Positions 1 through 7,453 of a stretch of DNA of 64,000 bases are shown here, one piece after another. Under the pieces are notes generated by a model that was not told the DNA's origin, did not search any database, and saw only the letters and a list, made by a program, of their open reading frames with translations. The DNA is from Halosimplex salinum (GTDB lineage: Archaea; Halobacteriota; Halobacteria; Halobacteriales; Haloarculaceae), in NCBI RefSeq assembly GCF_003730195.1, contig NZ_QWGG01000003.1:1-64000 (forward strand). Reading direction: 5' to 3'. Position 1 is the stretch's first letter. Each line of letters opens with the position of its first letter. The translations under genes and the position numbers were made by a program.

Positions 1-2
1 CC

Positions 3-31
3 GGGATGGGCTCCGCCATGGAGCCCATCCC
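3..31. repeat. Perfect 12-bp stem-loop
   Basis: Positions 3-14 (GGGATGGGCTCC) are exactly complementary to 20-31, with a 5-nt loop. It lies about 85 bp beyond the stop codon of the restriction-modification gene. It could be a terminator for that gene or part of the end of another element lying left of the window. There is no T-run directly after either arm. Confidence 0.6.
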
Positions 32-115
32 TCAGAGCCGCACCGGAACTCTGCTGCCAGTGCATACGGCCCCCATTGAACGCCTCCTACGAGACAGTGA
101 CGAAATCAGCCCGGG

Positions 116-2266
116 CTAAACACATACGGCAAAGGTAAAGACGTAGTCCTCGGGTTGGAACTCCTCGGGTGAGCGTGCGCGCTCGCTCTTGTTGATTCGC
201 TCCCCGGTGAAGATGATGGGGTACGCCTGTGGTGTCTCGAAAACGTCGTAATCACCGAAGTCAATCAGGTAACGGAACTGGAAGTTTTGGGCAAGGTATG
301 GCCGAATCTCCGTCCCGTAACGGTTCGGGATGAACTTGTTCGAGGTGATGAACCCCACCTGACCTTCTTCACGAAGCCAGTCTCCAGCTTTCCGGAAGAA
401 CAGGATGCTGAGGTCGTAGTTCCACTTCGCTACGTCGTAATCGTCGTACTCTGCGCGGGCAGGGCCAGTCGGAACGTTCTGTTTTCGGACGTAGGGCGGG
501 TTCCCAATGACGAAACGGTAATCGCTCCGCGTCTTGAGGCGGTTTGCTTCCCGACGTTCCTCGCGGTATCGTCGCTGTACCTCGCTACTGTGAAGCGCCG
601 TCAGAGACGCCTGATTGTCCGAACGGAGGGAGTCCGTCTGGTAGATGTTGAATCCGTCAAGGGTGTAGTCAGGGTTCTCCTCTTTCGCCGTCTGGTACTT
701 GTCGATGACTTGGAACAGGAGGTTGATTTCCGCGATGTGGCACGCGAACGGGTTAATGTCGAATCCGTGGAGTCGCTGGCGTACAATCTCGATTGTCTCG
801 CCCGCCGGCACGTCTTTCCGGTCAAGCCGTTCGAGGAGACGCCGGGCGGCCCGGACAAGGAATCCGCCACTCCCACACGCGGGGTCTAACAGGTCGTAGT
901 CCTCCCGTTCGAGGGGTTCGTCCGGGGTGTAATCGACGCTGTCCAGAATCAGGTCGATTATCGCGGTCGGCGTGTAGAACTCTCCGAGCTTCTTCCGTTC
1001 TTCCGGGGAGAGGTGTTCTTCGTAGAGGTGGCCGAGTATGTCCCGGTTGACCTCGCTGAAGTCGAAGTGGTTCAAGTGCCACAGCGTTCGCTGTATCACT
1101 TCATCGAGGTCGGAGTCGTCTCGAATCTCCCAATCGAAGATACGGCGAGCGAATAGATGCTCGTAGATTTCGCTCAGTTCCTCGGAGGCCAGCTCGAACA
1201 GGTCAACGTAGTTCCGTTCGACGTACTTCGTGTAGTCGTCCCAAAACTCGAAGTAATCTTCAACACCGCCGTTGCTGACCATCCGGTTGGTGAGTCCTTT
1301 GTCCTCGGCAATCCGGATGAGGAGGAGTTTGTTTAGCTGAACGTACACACTCTCTCGGCAGAACACGAGCTTGTTGTCCTCCAAGTCCTCGTCTTGCCGA
1401 CCGCTGAGGCGAACCCACGTCTCGAAGTCGTTGTGGAACTGAGCGTACTCCTCGTACTCGTCGTTCAGTTTGCTCAACTGCGTTCGGAGTTCCGCGACCT
1501 CCGCTTCGTCGTGGCCGCTTTCCTCCAGTCGCTCGATTTGGTTTTCGAGTTCGTCGCGTTGACTCTCGTACTCCTCGTAGCGGCTCCAATACTGGTCGAA
1601 CGTTTCGGATGCGTAGGGGACGAAATACTCATCGAGGGAGATGCCGAGTACGCGGATGAGTTCGCGGAAGCCTTCGTCTTCGCTAATGTCGGCTGGGTTC
1701 TCGAAGGAGAAGTCCTCGTAGCGGTCGGCGTTTAGGACTTCTTCGCGGCGGAGAGCGGCCAGCTTCTGTAACGACTGTTGCTGTCCGTGGGAGAGGTCTT
1801 CGTGACTTGCCACACGACTGTTGGCCCCGCTAATGGATTTAAAGTCAATCTCGGTAACAAGGCGGGCGCTTACGCCGTGATGGGTGATTGCGTCGGGATG
1901 GGTTGGTTCGCATCGTCGGTAGAGACTGAATGAGTCGATGTTGGTGGAGATGAGGAGGTCGGCATAGGGTGTCTCTGAGGCGTAACGGAAGACTTGGGGG
2001 ACACCTTCGCTAATGTCAACGTCCCGCTTCTTCCCCTCGATGATGATTACCGGCGTTCTATCCTCGTCGTAGAATCGAACGTCGTTCCAGTCGTCCTCTT
2101 GAGCGTACTCGCTATGCTCCCATCCGAGAACGTTACAGAACAGTCGCCGGATGAGTCGAGAACGTAGGTCAAGCTCGCGCCGCTCCCCGTCCTCAATCTC
2201 CTCGTAGAGGGAAGCGTACTCCTCGATGATTTCGTCGATGAAGTCGTCCCCGTGTGTTCCAGTCAT
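116..2266 (-). CDS. Type IIG-like restriction-modification protein, C-terminally shortened
   Basis: This is a fused nuclease and N6-adenine DNA methyltransferase of 716 aa. A PD-(D/E)xK-like nuclease signature (IIIEGKK, about residues 74-80, with acidic residues just before it) is followed by a Glu/Arg-rich coiled coil (about 225-280), the methyltransferase SAM-binding motif DPACGSGG (about 457-464) and the catalytic motif NPPY (about 588). The protein stops soon after the methyltransferase fold. Relatives usually run past 900 residues and end in a target-recognition domain, which is missing here. I chose ATG 2266; a TTG seven codons upstream is possible. No partner gene is seen. It is either a truncated remnant or relies on a separate specificity subunit outside the window. 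Confidence 0.85.
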   Translation of the reverse strand: MTGTHGDDFIDEIIEEYASLYEEIEDGERRELDLRSRLIRRLFCNVLGWEHSEYAQEDDWNDVRFYDEDRTPVIIIEGKKRDVDISEGVPQVFRYASETPYADLLISTNIDSFSLYRRCEPTHPDAITHHGVSARLVTEIDFKSISGANSRVASHEDLSHGQQQSLQKLAALRREEVLNADRYEDFSFENPADISEDEGFRELIRVLGISLDEYFVPYASETFDQYWSRYEEYESQRDELENQIERLEESGHDEAEVAELRTQLSKLNDEYEEYAQFHNDFETWVRLSGRQDEDLEDNKLVFCRESVYVQLNKLLLIRIAEDKGLTNRMVSNGGVEDYFEFWDDYTKYVERNYVDLFELASEELSEIYEHLFARRIFDWEIRDDSDLDEVIQRTLWHLNHFDFSEVNRDILGHLYEEHLSPEERKKLGEFYTPTAIIDLILDSVDYTPDEPLEREDYDLLDPACGSGGFLVRAARRLLERLDRKDVPAGETIEIVRQRLHGFDINPFACHIAEINLLFQVIDKYQTAKEENPDYTLDGFNIYQTDSLRSDNQASLTALHSSEVQRRYREERREANRLKTRSDYRFVIGNPPYVRKQNVPTGPARAEYDDYDVAKWNYDLSILFFRKAGDWLREEGQVGFITSNKFIPNRYGTEIRPYLAQNFQFRYLIDFGDYDVFETPQAYPIIFTGERINKSERARSPEEFQPEDYVFTFAVCV

Positions 2267-2426
2267 AGACAAATCCCTGAATCGCAACTGTTCGATTCAG
2301 AAACAACCCGGTAAGGTAGTGTTTTCGCATCCCCCTATCGGTCGGTTCGGTGGGAGCAGTCGTTTAGACCGATTTGTAGGGAGTTACCCCCCGGAGTTGG
2401 ATGCTGAAGACGCCCCTCCAGAACGC

Positions 2427-2460
2427 AAAAAAAGCCCCGCTGGTGTCACGAGGTGGGGCT
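2427..2460 (-). terminator. Intrinsic-terminator-like hairpin on the minus strand
   Basis: Read on the minus strand, AGCCCC (2460-2455) pairs with GGGGCT (2438-2433), and the stem is followed directly by seven T (2433-2427). It lies about 410 bp downstream of the nearest minus-strand gene (2871) and about 160 bp upstream of the next one (2266), so the RNA that ends here would carry a long untranslated tail or be a separate small RNA. Confidence 0.55.
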
Positions 2461-2615
2461 TACGGGAATCGACGCATCGAGGGGGAGACACGTCCGGTGT
2501 CGTCGTCAGTCGGGAAAAGATGGAGTAGCAGGCTCCCCCATCTTGCGGTGAGTCGAGGGCAACGAACGCACGGTGATTCCTTCTGTGGCCGTACTCTCCG
2601 TGTCTAACTCGAACT

Positions 2616-2705
2616 GTTTTACCGCATCGAGGGGGTGTACTGAAGCCGAGTCTCTTTCGGAGGTACACCGTTCCGGGTTACTCTGCTACGTTTTACCGCA
2701 TCGAG
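2616..2705. repeat. 16-bp direct repeat pair
   Basis: GTTTTACCGCATCGAG occurs at 2616-2631 and again, identical, at 2690-2705, 74 bp apart. A shorter piece (CGCATCGAG) is at 2473, and an inverted relative (CTCGATGCGGT) lies near 4230. Around each full copy there are also related ACTCTCCG and CTAACTC blocks. Protein-binding iterons or remnants of a duplication are possible. The spacing and copy number do not fit a CRISPR array. Confidence 0.6.
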
Positions 2706-2870
2706 TGTCTTTCACTCTCCGAGCCTAACTCTCGGAGGGCCACTTCGGGGAACGTCTCTCGGTGAGCCACCCTCGGTGTGTCGCCACCTCGGGTAGTTCT
2801 GCCCGTGTTTTTCAGGGTATCCACCCTAATGTAATGCTAAGGGGTTTATATACCACCCCTCTCGGAGAGG

Positions 2871-3644
2871 TCATCCGGAGCGACGTGGTTTCCATCCGGG
2901 CTTCTCCGGGTGGAATCCTCTCGGTGGGATGATGTCCGTGAACTCCTGCTCGAAGCGACGATAGACTCGGTCGATGCGGTCGGGATGGAGGCCAAGCTCG
3001 AAGGCGACCTCCTCGAAAATCACATCCTTCGATTTACAGTTGGGGTGTACCTTCCGTTCGTCCGCATACGGTGTCCAGTCGTCATTGTGGACGACGTAGG
3101 CACACACGCAGTACACGAGGAGTTCGAGTTTCATCCCGAATTTCTCGCCGTCAACGTTCGTCGCTCGTGCTTTCGCTTCTTTCATCTGGAGGTCGTTGAG
3201 ATTCAGCTTCCCGCCGATAATCTCCACGAGGTCTTCCCGAAGCGTATGCGTGTGGTACTCGCTGTGTTCCCATTTCGGCCCGTTCTTCTCGCCCCGGTGA
3301 ATCTCCCCGAGCATCCTGAAGTACGCCTCCTTATCGAGCTTCAAGTAGTCCGCCGGCCAACGTTGTTCTCGAACATCGGCGTGGTAGAAGGTCGTCGCAA
3401 AATTCGGGTCGGGCTTGGTGAGGTCGTTGTAGGCCTCCCCGTCGATGCGGATTTCCGCTTTCGCATCCTCCTCGGCTTTGCCGGATAGCGCCCGCTCGAA
3501 GTGTTGTTCCGGGGATTCAGGACTTACTTCGAGCGTTGTGGAGTACGGGTCTTCGGACGATACTCCCCCTTCCATCTCGGGGTCAGTATAGCCGTGTTCA
3601 TCGCACCCCGATTCCGCGTCAGGGTAGTCATACGCTATTGACAT
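2871..3644 (-). CDS. Hypothetical protein of the integrated element
   Basis: A 257-residue protein that I do not recognise. The N-terminal 75 residues are acidic and low in complexity. The rest is Trp/Tyr/His-rich and mostly helical in character, with a hydrophobic stretch ending in LELLVYCVCAYVV (about 172-185) that is too short and too interrupted to be a clear membrane anchor, and a basic C-terminus (PGWKPRRSG). It starts 3 nt after the stop of the small zinc protein gene upstream, so the two are almost surely one transcript. The C-terminal half could be a DNA-binding helical domain, but no named motif supports this. Confidence 0.75.
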   Translation of the reverse strand: MSIAYDYPDAESGCDEHGYTDPEMEGGVSSEDPYSTTLEVSPESPEQHFERALSGKAEEDAKAEIRIDGEAYNDLTKPDPNFATTFYHADVREQRWPADYLKLDKEAYFRMLGEIHRGEKNGPKWEHSEYHTHTLREDLVEIIGGKLNLNDLQMKEAKARATNVDGEKFGMKLELLVYCVCAYVVHNDDWTPYADERKVHPNCKSKDVIFEEVAFELGLHPDRIDRVYRRFEQEFTDIIPPRGFHPEKPGWKPRRSG

Positions 3645-3647
3645 CTC

Positions 3648-3866
3648 TCAATGGAACACGACCTCGTCGGTCAGGTTGGGGTTCCCTCGGTCAAGCCACG
3701 CTTCGTAATCCTCCGCACAGAGGACGCAGAGATGGTAGTTGAACGTATGGCCGCCCGGAGGGTGATGGGCAGACTGGTTCGTATGCTCAATCTCAACGTG
3801 GGCGTCGTAGGTGTCGAATCGGTTGCCGCATCGCTCACAGTATTCGTGATTCTGGTTTCGTAGCAT
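3648..3866 (-). CDS. Small zinc-binding, HNH-like protein
   Basis: This 72-residue protein has an N-terminal CERC knuckle (residues 10-13), a His-rich middle (HVEIEH, HHPPGGH) and a second CVLC knuckle (about 47-50). That layout suits a single zinc site and resembles the ends of HNH nuclease domains. I cannot point to a complete HNH catalytic triad, so nuclease activity is only a possibility; a DNA-binding regulator fits as well. ATG 3866 is the only good start. It is the first gene of a two-gene unit with the 257-residue unknown protein. Confidence 0.75.
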   Translation of the reverse strand: MLRNQNHEYCERCGNRFDTYDAHVEIEHTNQSAHHPPGGHTFNYHLCVLCAEDYEAWLDRGNPNLTDEVVFH

Positions 3867-4302
3867 CGTATCACGAAGGCGAAAAATCAGTACAGCAGTC
3901 GCTCGGTAATCGAGAACTCCCGCAGAAACGCCTTCACTCTATTAGACGGTGTCTGGTGGCTTAATACTGCCGGTTTTCGCAAGATGGCGTCGGGTTTCTT
4001 CAAAAAATACGGGCTTGTTCTCACGTCTCGAACCCCGGGAGTTCGAGTGGAGAACCACCAGCGGAACTCGGCTTTTTTTTTTCGATGGCGCTGGAATGGG
4101 CGCAGATTCCCGGTTGTTTTCATTCTCGTTTCCCCCACATCGAGCGGGGGGCGAAATCAAAATCTGGAACGCTGTTTCAACCACGGAACTCCGGGGGAAA
4201 CGACGTGGAAACCGTACTGGAACAGCACCCCTCGATGCGGTGAACCGCGTAGGTCGGCTTCGACGGCGTCACGGAGTTATCCGCGACGGCGACGACCGAC
4301 CG
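3867..4302. other. 436-bp non-coding stretch with palindrome and T-run
   Basis: The region holds one copy of the 18-bp repeat (3977-3994), a perfect 7-bp stem-loop CTCGAAC/GTTCGAG (4027-4047), and a run of ten T on the plus strand (about 4072-4081) that would end a plus-strand RNA. An 83-residue minus-strand frame at 3887-4138 crosses all of these and looks like no protein. The minus-strand promoter for the gene starting at 3866 must lie in the right-hand part of this stretch or just before the start codon. Confidence 0.5.
3977..3994. repeat. 18-bp direct repeat, copy 1
   Basis: TCGCAAGATGGCGTCGGG matches 5577-5594 at 17 of 18 positions. This copy lies 111 bp upstream of the minus-strand start at 3866; the other lies 69 bp upstream of the integrase start. 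A shared operator for the two transcription units is the simplest reading. Arm-type integrase sites are an alternative. Confidence 0.6.
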
Positions 4303-5508
4303 CTACCAGATTTGTTCGACGGCGTCGTTCCGCGTCTCCGCGTCCGAGTGGAGGTACTTCATCGTCGTGTTGATGCTCTTGTGCCGGAGCTGTTCCTTCG
4401 CGTGATGCGGCCCGACGTGATTCGCCCAATAGGTCGCTACCCCGTGGCGAATTGCGTACCACGAGATATTCTGGTGGGCAGGTATCGGGACGTTCCCCCG
4501 CTCGATGAGTGTGTCCAGCAGGTAGTTACACGAGTCCTTCCCGTACTTCGTCCCGCGCTTCGTCAACCAGAGTTCGTCGCGGTCGGCGTACTTGTCGTAG
4601 GACGCGCGTTCGTCTAACCAGCGTTCCAGCACCGTCGCGGTTCGCTTCTTCAACGAACAGTTCCAATGCCCCTCGTTCTTCGTGGAGTCTTCCTTCGGGA
4701 CGTTGAGTTCGTTGTCTTCGAGATTCACCCACGACACCTTTGCTCGCCCCACCTCGATGGGTCGAAGTCCGGTGTCCAACGTCACCGCAATCATCGAGGG
4801 AACCTTCCACGAGTTCGCCTTTTTGAAGTCTTCCGGCCCGACTTTCTCCTTCGGAACGCCGAACCGTTGCGACAGGTACAGCTTCAACCGCTCGCGTTCC
4901 TCCGAGGACATATCGGTGTGATAGCTTTTCATCGAACCGTAATCGAGCGCGGCTTCGTACAGGGGTTGGAACGCGGCCCGGCGAAGGTACGCGCGTTCGT
5001 CACCGTTCGACTGACTCAGTTGCGGCTTCGGTTCCCACTCGTAATCTGTCCCGTAGACGTGGTTGGTGAACTTGAAGAACCGCTTGATGTCCTTCGCGTG
5101 GTGGAGAACGGTGGAATCTATCATCGAGTCCGTTTGGTTCAGGAGGTCGATGAAGCGGTCTGCGTGTTCGGGCGTGAACTCCGTGGTGTACTTGTCCTCG
5201 TACTTCCAGAGCCAGCGGAACACCGTTTCGAGCTTGTAGTGCGTACTCTTGAGGGTCGTCTTCGACAGCCCTTCACCTTTCTCAGGATGCTTCCCGTAGG
5301 TAGCCAGCCACGTCAGTACCTCCTCTTTGAAGTCGCGGTAGTCGTCCACCATATTCAGCCCGAAGCCTTCGAGGTCTGCTTCGGAGCGTTCGCTTACGAG
5401 CGGGAAGTCGAACTCCACGGGTTCGGGCGTGGGTGGAATCCCGAAGTCGTCGCCGTCGTCGGGGAGGTCGTTGGGAATACTGTCGAGCGGGTCGGGGCGG
5501 TTAGTCAC
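4303..5508 (-). CDS. Tyrosine recombinase / integrase
   Basis: A 401-residue site-specific recombinase that would integrate and excise the element at the neighbouring tRNA-Thr gene. The N-terminal half has a SAM-like core-binding region (about 50-165). The catalytic half shows box I Arg in TGLRPIEVGR (about 246), a Lys-rich beta-hairpin region (KEDSTKNEG), box II as YAIRHG (about 352, Tyr where most family members have His, Arg kept), and the nucleophile Tyr in TTMKYLH (about 384). Its length is normal for archaeal integrases. The start is GTG 5508, overlapped by a 42-codon open frame ending at 5501. A minus-strand TATA-like box lies at 5550-5557. Confidence 0.93.
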   Translation of the reverse strand: MTNRPDPLDSIPNDLPDDGDDFGIPPTPEPVEFDFPLVSERSEADLEGFGLNMVDDYRDFKEEVLTWLATYGKHPEKGEGLSKTTLKSTHYKLETVFRWLWKYEDKYTTEFTPEHADRFIDLLNQTDSMIDSTVLHHAKDIKRFFKFTNHVYGTDYEWEPKPQLSQSNGDERAYLRRAAFQPLYEAALDYGSMKSYHTDMSSEERERLKLYLSQRFGVPKEKVGPEDFKKANSWKVPSMIAVTLDTGLRPIEVGRAKVSWVNLEDNELNVPKEDSTKNEGHWNCSLKKRTATVLERWLDERASYDKYADRDELWLTKRGTKYGKDSCNYLLDTLIERGNVPIPAHQNISWYAIRHGVATYWANHVGPHHAKEQLRHKSINTTMKYLHSDAETRNDAVEQIW

Positions 5509-5629
5509 GCGCGTTCACCCCCGAATCGGGTGACTGCGCGGAGGTGTTCGTTATAGTGTCCTGACAACTAACGAAATCGCAAGACGGCGTCGGGGTTGCC
5601 GTGTAGCGTTTTCGGGCTTTCTTGCGCAT
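5501..5629 (-). CDS. Possible 42-residue basic leader peptide
   Basis: An open frame begins at ATG 5629 with a GGAGAG motif about 11 nt before it, encodes a strongly basic start (MRKKARKRY) and ends in a TAA that overlaps the integrase GTG by 8 nt. Overlap of this kind suggests translational coupling. Against it, the rest of the peptide is low in complexity and the likely integrase TATA box lies inside the frame. I recognise no family, so it may be chance. Confidence 0.2.
   Translation of the reverse strand: MRKKARKRYTATPTPSCDFVSCQDTITNTSAQSPDSGVNARD
5550..5557 (-). promoter_or_regulatory. TATA-like box of the integrase gene
   Basis: On the minus strand the sequence reads ACTATAAC, about 42-49 nt upstream of the integrase GTG, which would give a leader of roughly 17 nt. 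The 18-bp repeat copy 2 lies about 20 bp further upstream. Confidence 0.4.
5577..5594. repeat. 18-bp direct repeat, copy 2
   Basis: TCGCAAGACGGCGTCGGG, one mismatch from 3977-3994, in the same orientation and upstream of the integrase promoter. It sits between the tRNA 3' end and the integrase gene, where operators or integrase arm sites are expected. Confidence 0.6.
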
Positions 5630-5687
5630 ATTTTATTCTCTCCATAGAGAATCGTAAAATGGCGCGAGAAACCGTGAAACGCCGGAA

Positions 5688-5758
5688 GCCTAGGCCGGGA
5701 TTTGAACCCGGGCTCTCGTCCTTACCAAGGACGCGCTTTACCTCTAAGCTACCCAGGC
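5688..5758 (-). tRNA. tRNA-Thr (anticodon GGT)
   Basis: Read on the minus strand, the acceptor arms GCCTGGG and CCTAGGC pair with one G-T wobble, the T stem is CCGGG/CCCGG around TTCAAAT, and the anticodon stem CGTCC/GGACG encloses TTGGTAA, giving anticodon GGT. No intron and no encoded CCA are seen. The 3' end at 5688 is the likely attachment site for the element to its left. Confidence 0.96.
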
Positions 5759-5853
5759 GCGTTTCTCAGTTGCCGCGATTCGTCTTTAGGCGTTTCGATC
5801 CGGGGCCCGCCCTGTTGCCCTCCCACACGGGGACGGCGTCGGCCCGCGCCGGC

Positions 5854-6555
5854 TCAGAACTCGTCGGCCAGCGCCTCGGGCGTGGCCGACGAGAACAGCC
5901 CGTCTGCAACCGGCAGCGGACCGTCGGTTCGGGCAAGCTCGGCGACGTGCGCCCGCAACGCCGCGGTCGCCTCGCCGCCCGCGGCGGCCGCCCCCGCCAC
6001 GGCGGCGAGTTCGAACACGTCGGCCTCCAGGTTCCCGTCGAAGCGCTCGTCGCCGGTCGTCCGGCGCCGCGTCTGGTCGCCGCCGAACGCGCGGACGACC
6101 GCGACGGCCTCCGCTGCGGCCTCCGTGCGGGCGAGCAGGTAGAACCCGCGAGCGACCATCACGTCCGCCACGAGGATGTCCATATCCGCGGCGTCCGCCC
6201 CGGTGGTCGCCGTCGCGTCGGCGGGCATCCCGTCCGTGTCAGGGACCCGCACGTCACCGCCGTCGGTCAGTTCGCCCTCGCGCTCCCACGGCGGGTCCTG
6301 CGAGAGCGTCCGGGTGAGGCGGAGTCCCTCGTAGATGAGCTGGACGCCGGCGCCCCGCTCGGCGACGGCGTCGGTCGACACTGGCTCCGCGTCGGCGTCC
6401 CGGACGCCGACCGCACGGGCGCTCAACACCGTCAACGCGCCCGGTGCCATCGAGCCGTCCTCGAGGCGTTCTCGGATGCGTTCGCGGAGTCGGTCGGGCT
6501 CGACGTCACCGACCGCGTTCAGCGCGGCCCCACGGACCGCCGCGGCTTCCTCCAT
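5854..6555 (-). CDS. Conserved haloarchaeal alpha-helical protein of unknown function
   Basis: A 233-residue, Ala-rich, acidic, mostly helical soluble protein with no signal peptide or membrane segment. A short helical motif with clustered acidic residues (DAADMDILVADVMVARGFYLLA, shown only in part here: DILVADVMVARG, about 128-139) is reminiscent of all-alpha isoprenyl-synthase-like folds, but the DDxxD pairs of working enzymes are not present. It is divergent from the enoyl-CoA hydratase gene. I recognise it only as a protein type common in haloarchaea, possibly one of the numbered DUF families, and give no function. Confidence 0.75.
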   Translation of the reverse strand: MEEAAAVRGAALNAVGDVEPDRLRERIRERLEDGSMAPGALTVLSARAVGVRDADAEPVSTDAVAERGAGVQLIYEGLRLTRTLSQDPPWEREGELTDGGDVRVPDTDGMPADATATTGADAADMDILVADVMVARGFYLLARTEAAAEAVAVVRAFGGDQTRRRTTGDERFDGNLEADVFELAAVAGAAAAGGEATAALRAHVAELARTDGPLPVADGLFSSATPEALADEF

Positions 6556-6684
6556 TGGCGTCGGCTAGCGGAGGCAAGGGCAAAGGCCTTTGGAAACGTC
6601 ACACGGAACGACCCGTATGACACCACCAGCGACCGCGGTCTGTCCGTTCCCCGCCCCACGGCGACCCCGCCCGGAGGCCTCGCC

Positions 6685-7365
6685 GTGATCACCACCGCCA
6701 CCGACGGCGACGTGTGTGTCGTGACGCTCGACCGCCCCGACAGCCGGAACGCGCTCACGCTCGAGGCACTGGACCAACTGGAATCCGCCGTCGAATCGAC
6801 CGACGCACCCGTCGTCTTCCTCCGCGGTGCGGGCTCCGCGTTCTGCGCCGGCGCGGACCTCGACGCGGTGGCCGCGCTCGAAGACCGGGACGCCGCCGAG
6901 GCGTTCGCTCGACGCGGGCAGGCGGTCGCGAGGGCCCTCGCCGAGAGCGAGGCGGTCGTCGTCGCCGGGATCGACGGCGCGGCCCGGGGCGGCGGCGTCG
7001 AGCTCGCGCTGGCCTGCGACGTGCGCGTCGCCACCGAGCGGGCGACGTTCGCCGAGACCGGCGCGAAAATCGGCCTCTTCGGCGCGTGGGGTGGCACCGC
7101 CAGACTCCCCGAGGTCGTCGGTCTCGGCGAGGCGATGGACCTCGCGCTCTCCGGTCGAGTCGTCGACGCCGACGCGGCGCTTCGGATGGGACTCGTCTCG
7201 CGCGTGGTCGCGGACCCGCGGGCCGTGGCCGACGAGATCGCCGCCAACGACCCGGCCGCGCTCCGTGTCGTCACGTCCCGACTGCGCGACGACGCCGACC
7301 GCGAGGTCCGGGAGCGGCGTGAGGCCGAGGCGTTCGCCGACCTGCACGCCGACTTCGAGCGATAG
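6685..7365 (+). CDS. Enoyl-CoA hydratase/isomerase family protein
   Basis: A crotonase-fold enzyme of 226 aa acting on acyl-CoA thioesters. The oxyanion-hole segments are visible as FCAGADLDAV (about 54-63) and ARGGGVELALACD (about 94-106). The second catalytic Glu region appears as GAKIGLFGAWGGTARLP, where typical hydratases have a Glu that is not obvious here, so the exact reaction is open. I chose GTG 6685 because a GGAGG ribosome-binding site lies 8 nt upstream, although the frame stays open for about 1 kb further. It is slightly short for the family (usually about 250 aa). Confidence 0.85.
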   Translation: MITTATDGDVCVVTLDRPDSRNALTLEALDQLESAVESTDAPVVFLRGAGSAFCAGADLDAVAALEDRDAAEAFARRGQAVARALAESEAVVVAGIDGAARGGGVELALACDVRVATERATFAETGAKIGLFGAWGGTARLPEVVGLGEAMDLALSGRVVDADAALRMGLVSRVVADPRAVADEIAANDPAALRVVTSRLRDDADREVRERREAEAFADLHADFER

Positions 7366-7453
7366 GAACGACGTCGCTCGGGGATTCGCAAAGCGTGGTG
7401 TCACCGCACGAACCGAAACCGTTGAAAACGCGGACCACTCAGTGAGGGGTATA

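Larger units (their letters stand above)
2267..2870. other. 604-bp non-coding stretch with repeats and hairpins
   Basis: No convincing gene is present. The region has a terminator-like hairpin on the minus strand (2427-2460), a 16-bp direct repeat (2616 and 2690), a third short match (CGCATCGAG) at 2473, and a weak hairpin followed by five T on the plus strand near 2789-2812. Open frames crossing it run through these structures and have no recognisable protein features. Confidence 0.6.
1..5687. mobile_element. Putative integrated element (tRNA-proximal end)
   Basis: A tyrosine recombinase gene starts 180 bp from the 3' end of a tRNA-Thr gene and everything to its left is visibly less G+C-rich than the rest of the window. 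The cargo is a shortened restriction-modification protein, two small unknown genes and long non-coding stretches. Integrases of this kind usually insert at tRNA 3' ends, so position 5688 is the likely right boundary. The matching left end, expected to carry a repeated copy of the tRNA 3' segment, is not in the window. I saw no second copy of that tRNA segment between 1 and 5687. No capsid, terminase or replication gene is seen, so plasmid, provirus and genomic island cannot be told apart. Confidence 0.7.

Noticed and set aside
2384-2668. 94-residue minus-strand open frame
   Set aside because: It runs through the terminator-like hairpin and the repeats; the encoded sequence looks random.
2473-2705. 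Possible CRISPR array
   Set aside because: Only two full repeat copies of 16 bp with unequal surroundings, and no cas genes nearby.
3887-4138. 83-residue minus-strand open frame in the integrated element
   Set aside because: It crosses a palindrome, a poly-T run and the 18-bp repeat, has a biased Arg/Lys/Pro composition and matches nothing known.
5596-6684. Extension of the enoyl-CoA hydratase frame upstream
   Set aside because: It overlaps tRNA-Thr and the divergent gene at 5854; GTG 6685 has a proper ribosome-binding site.
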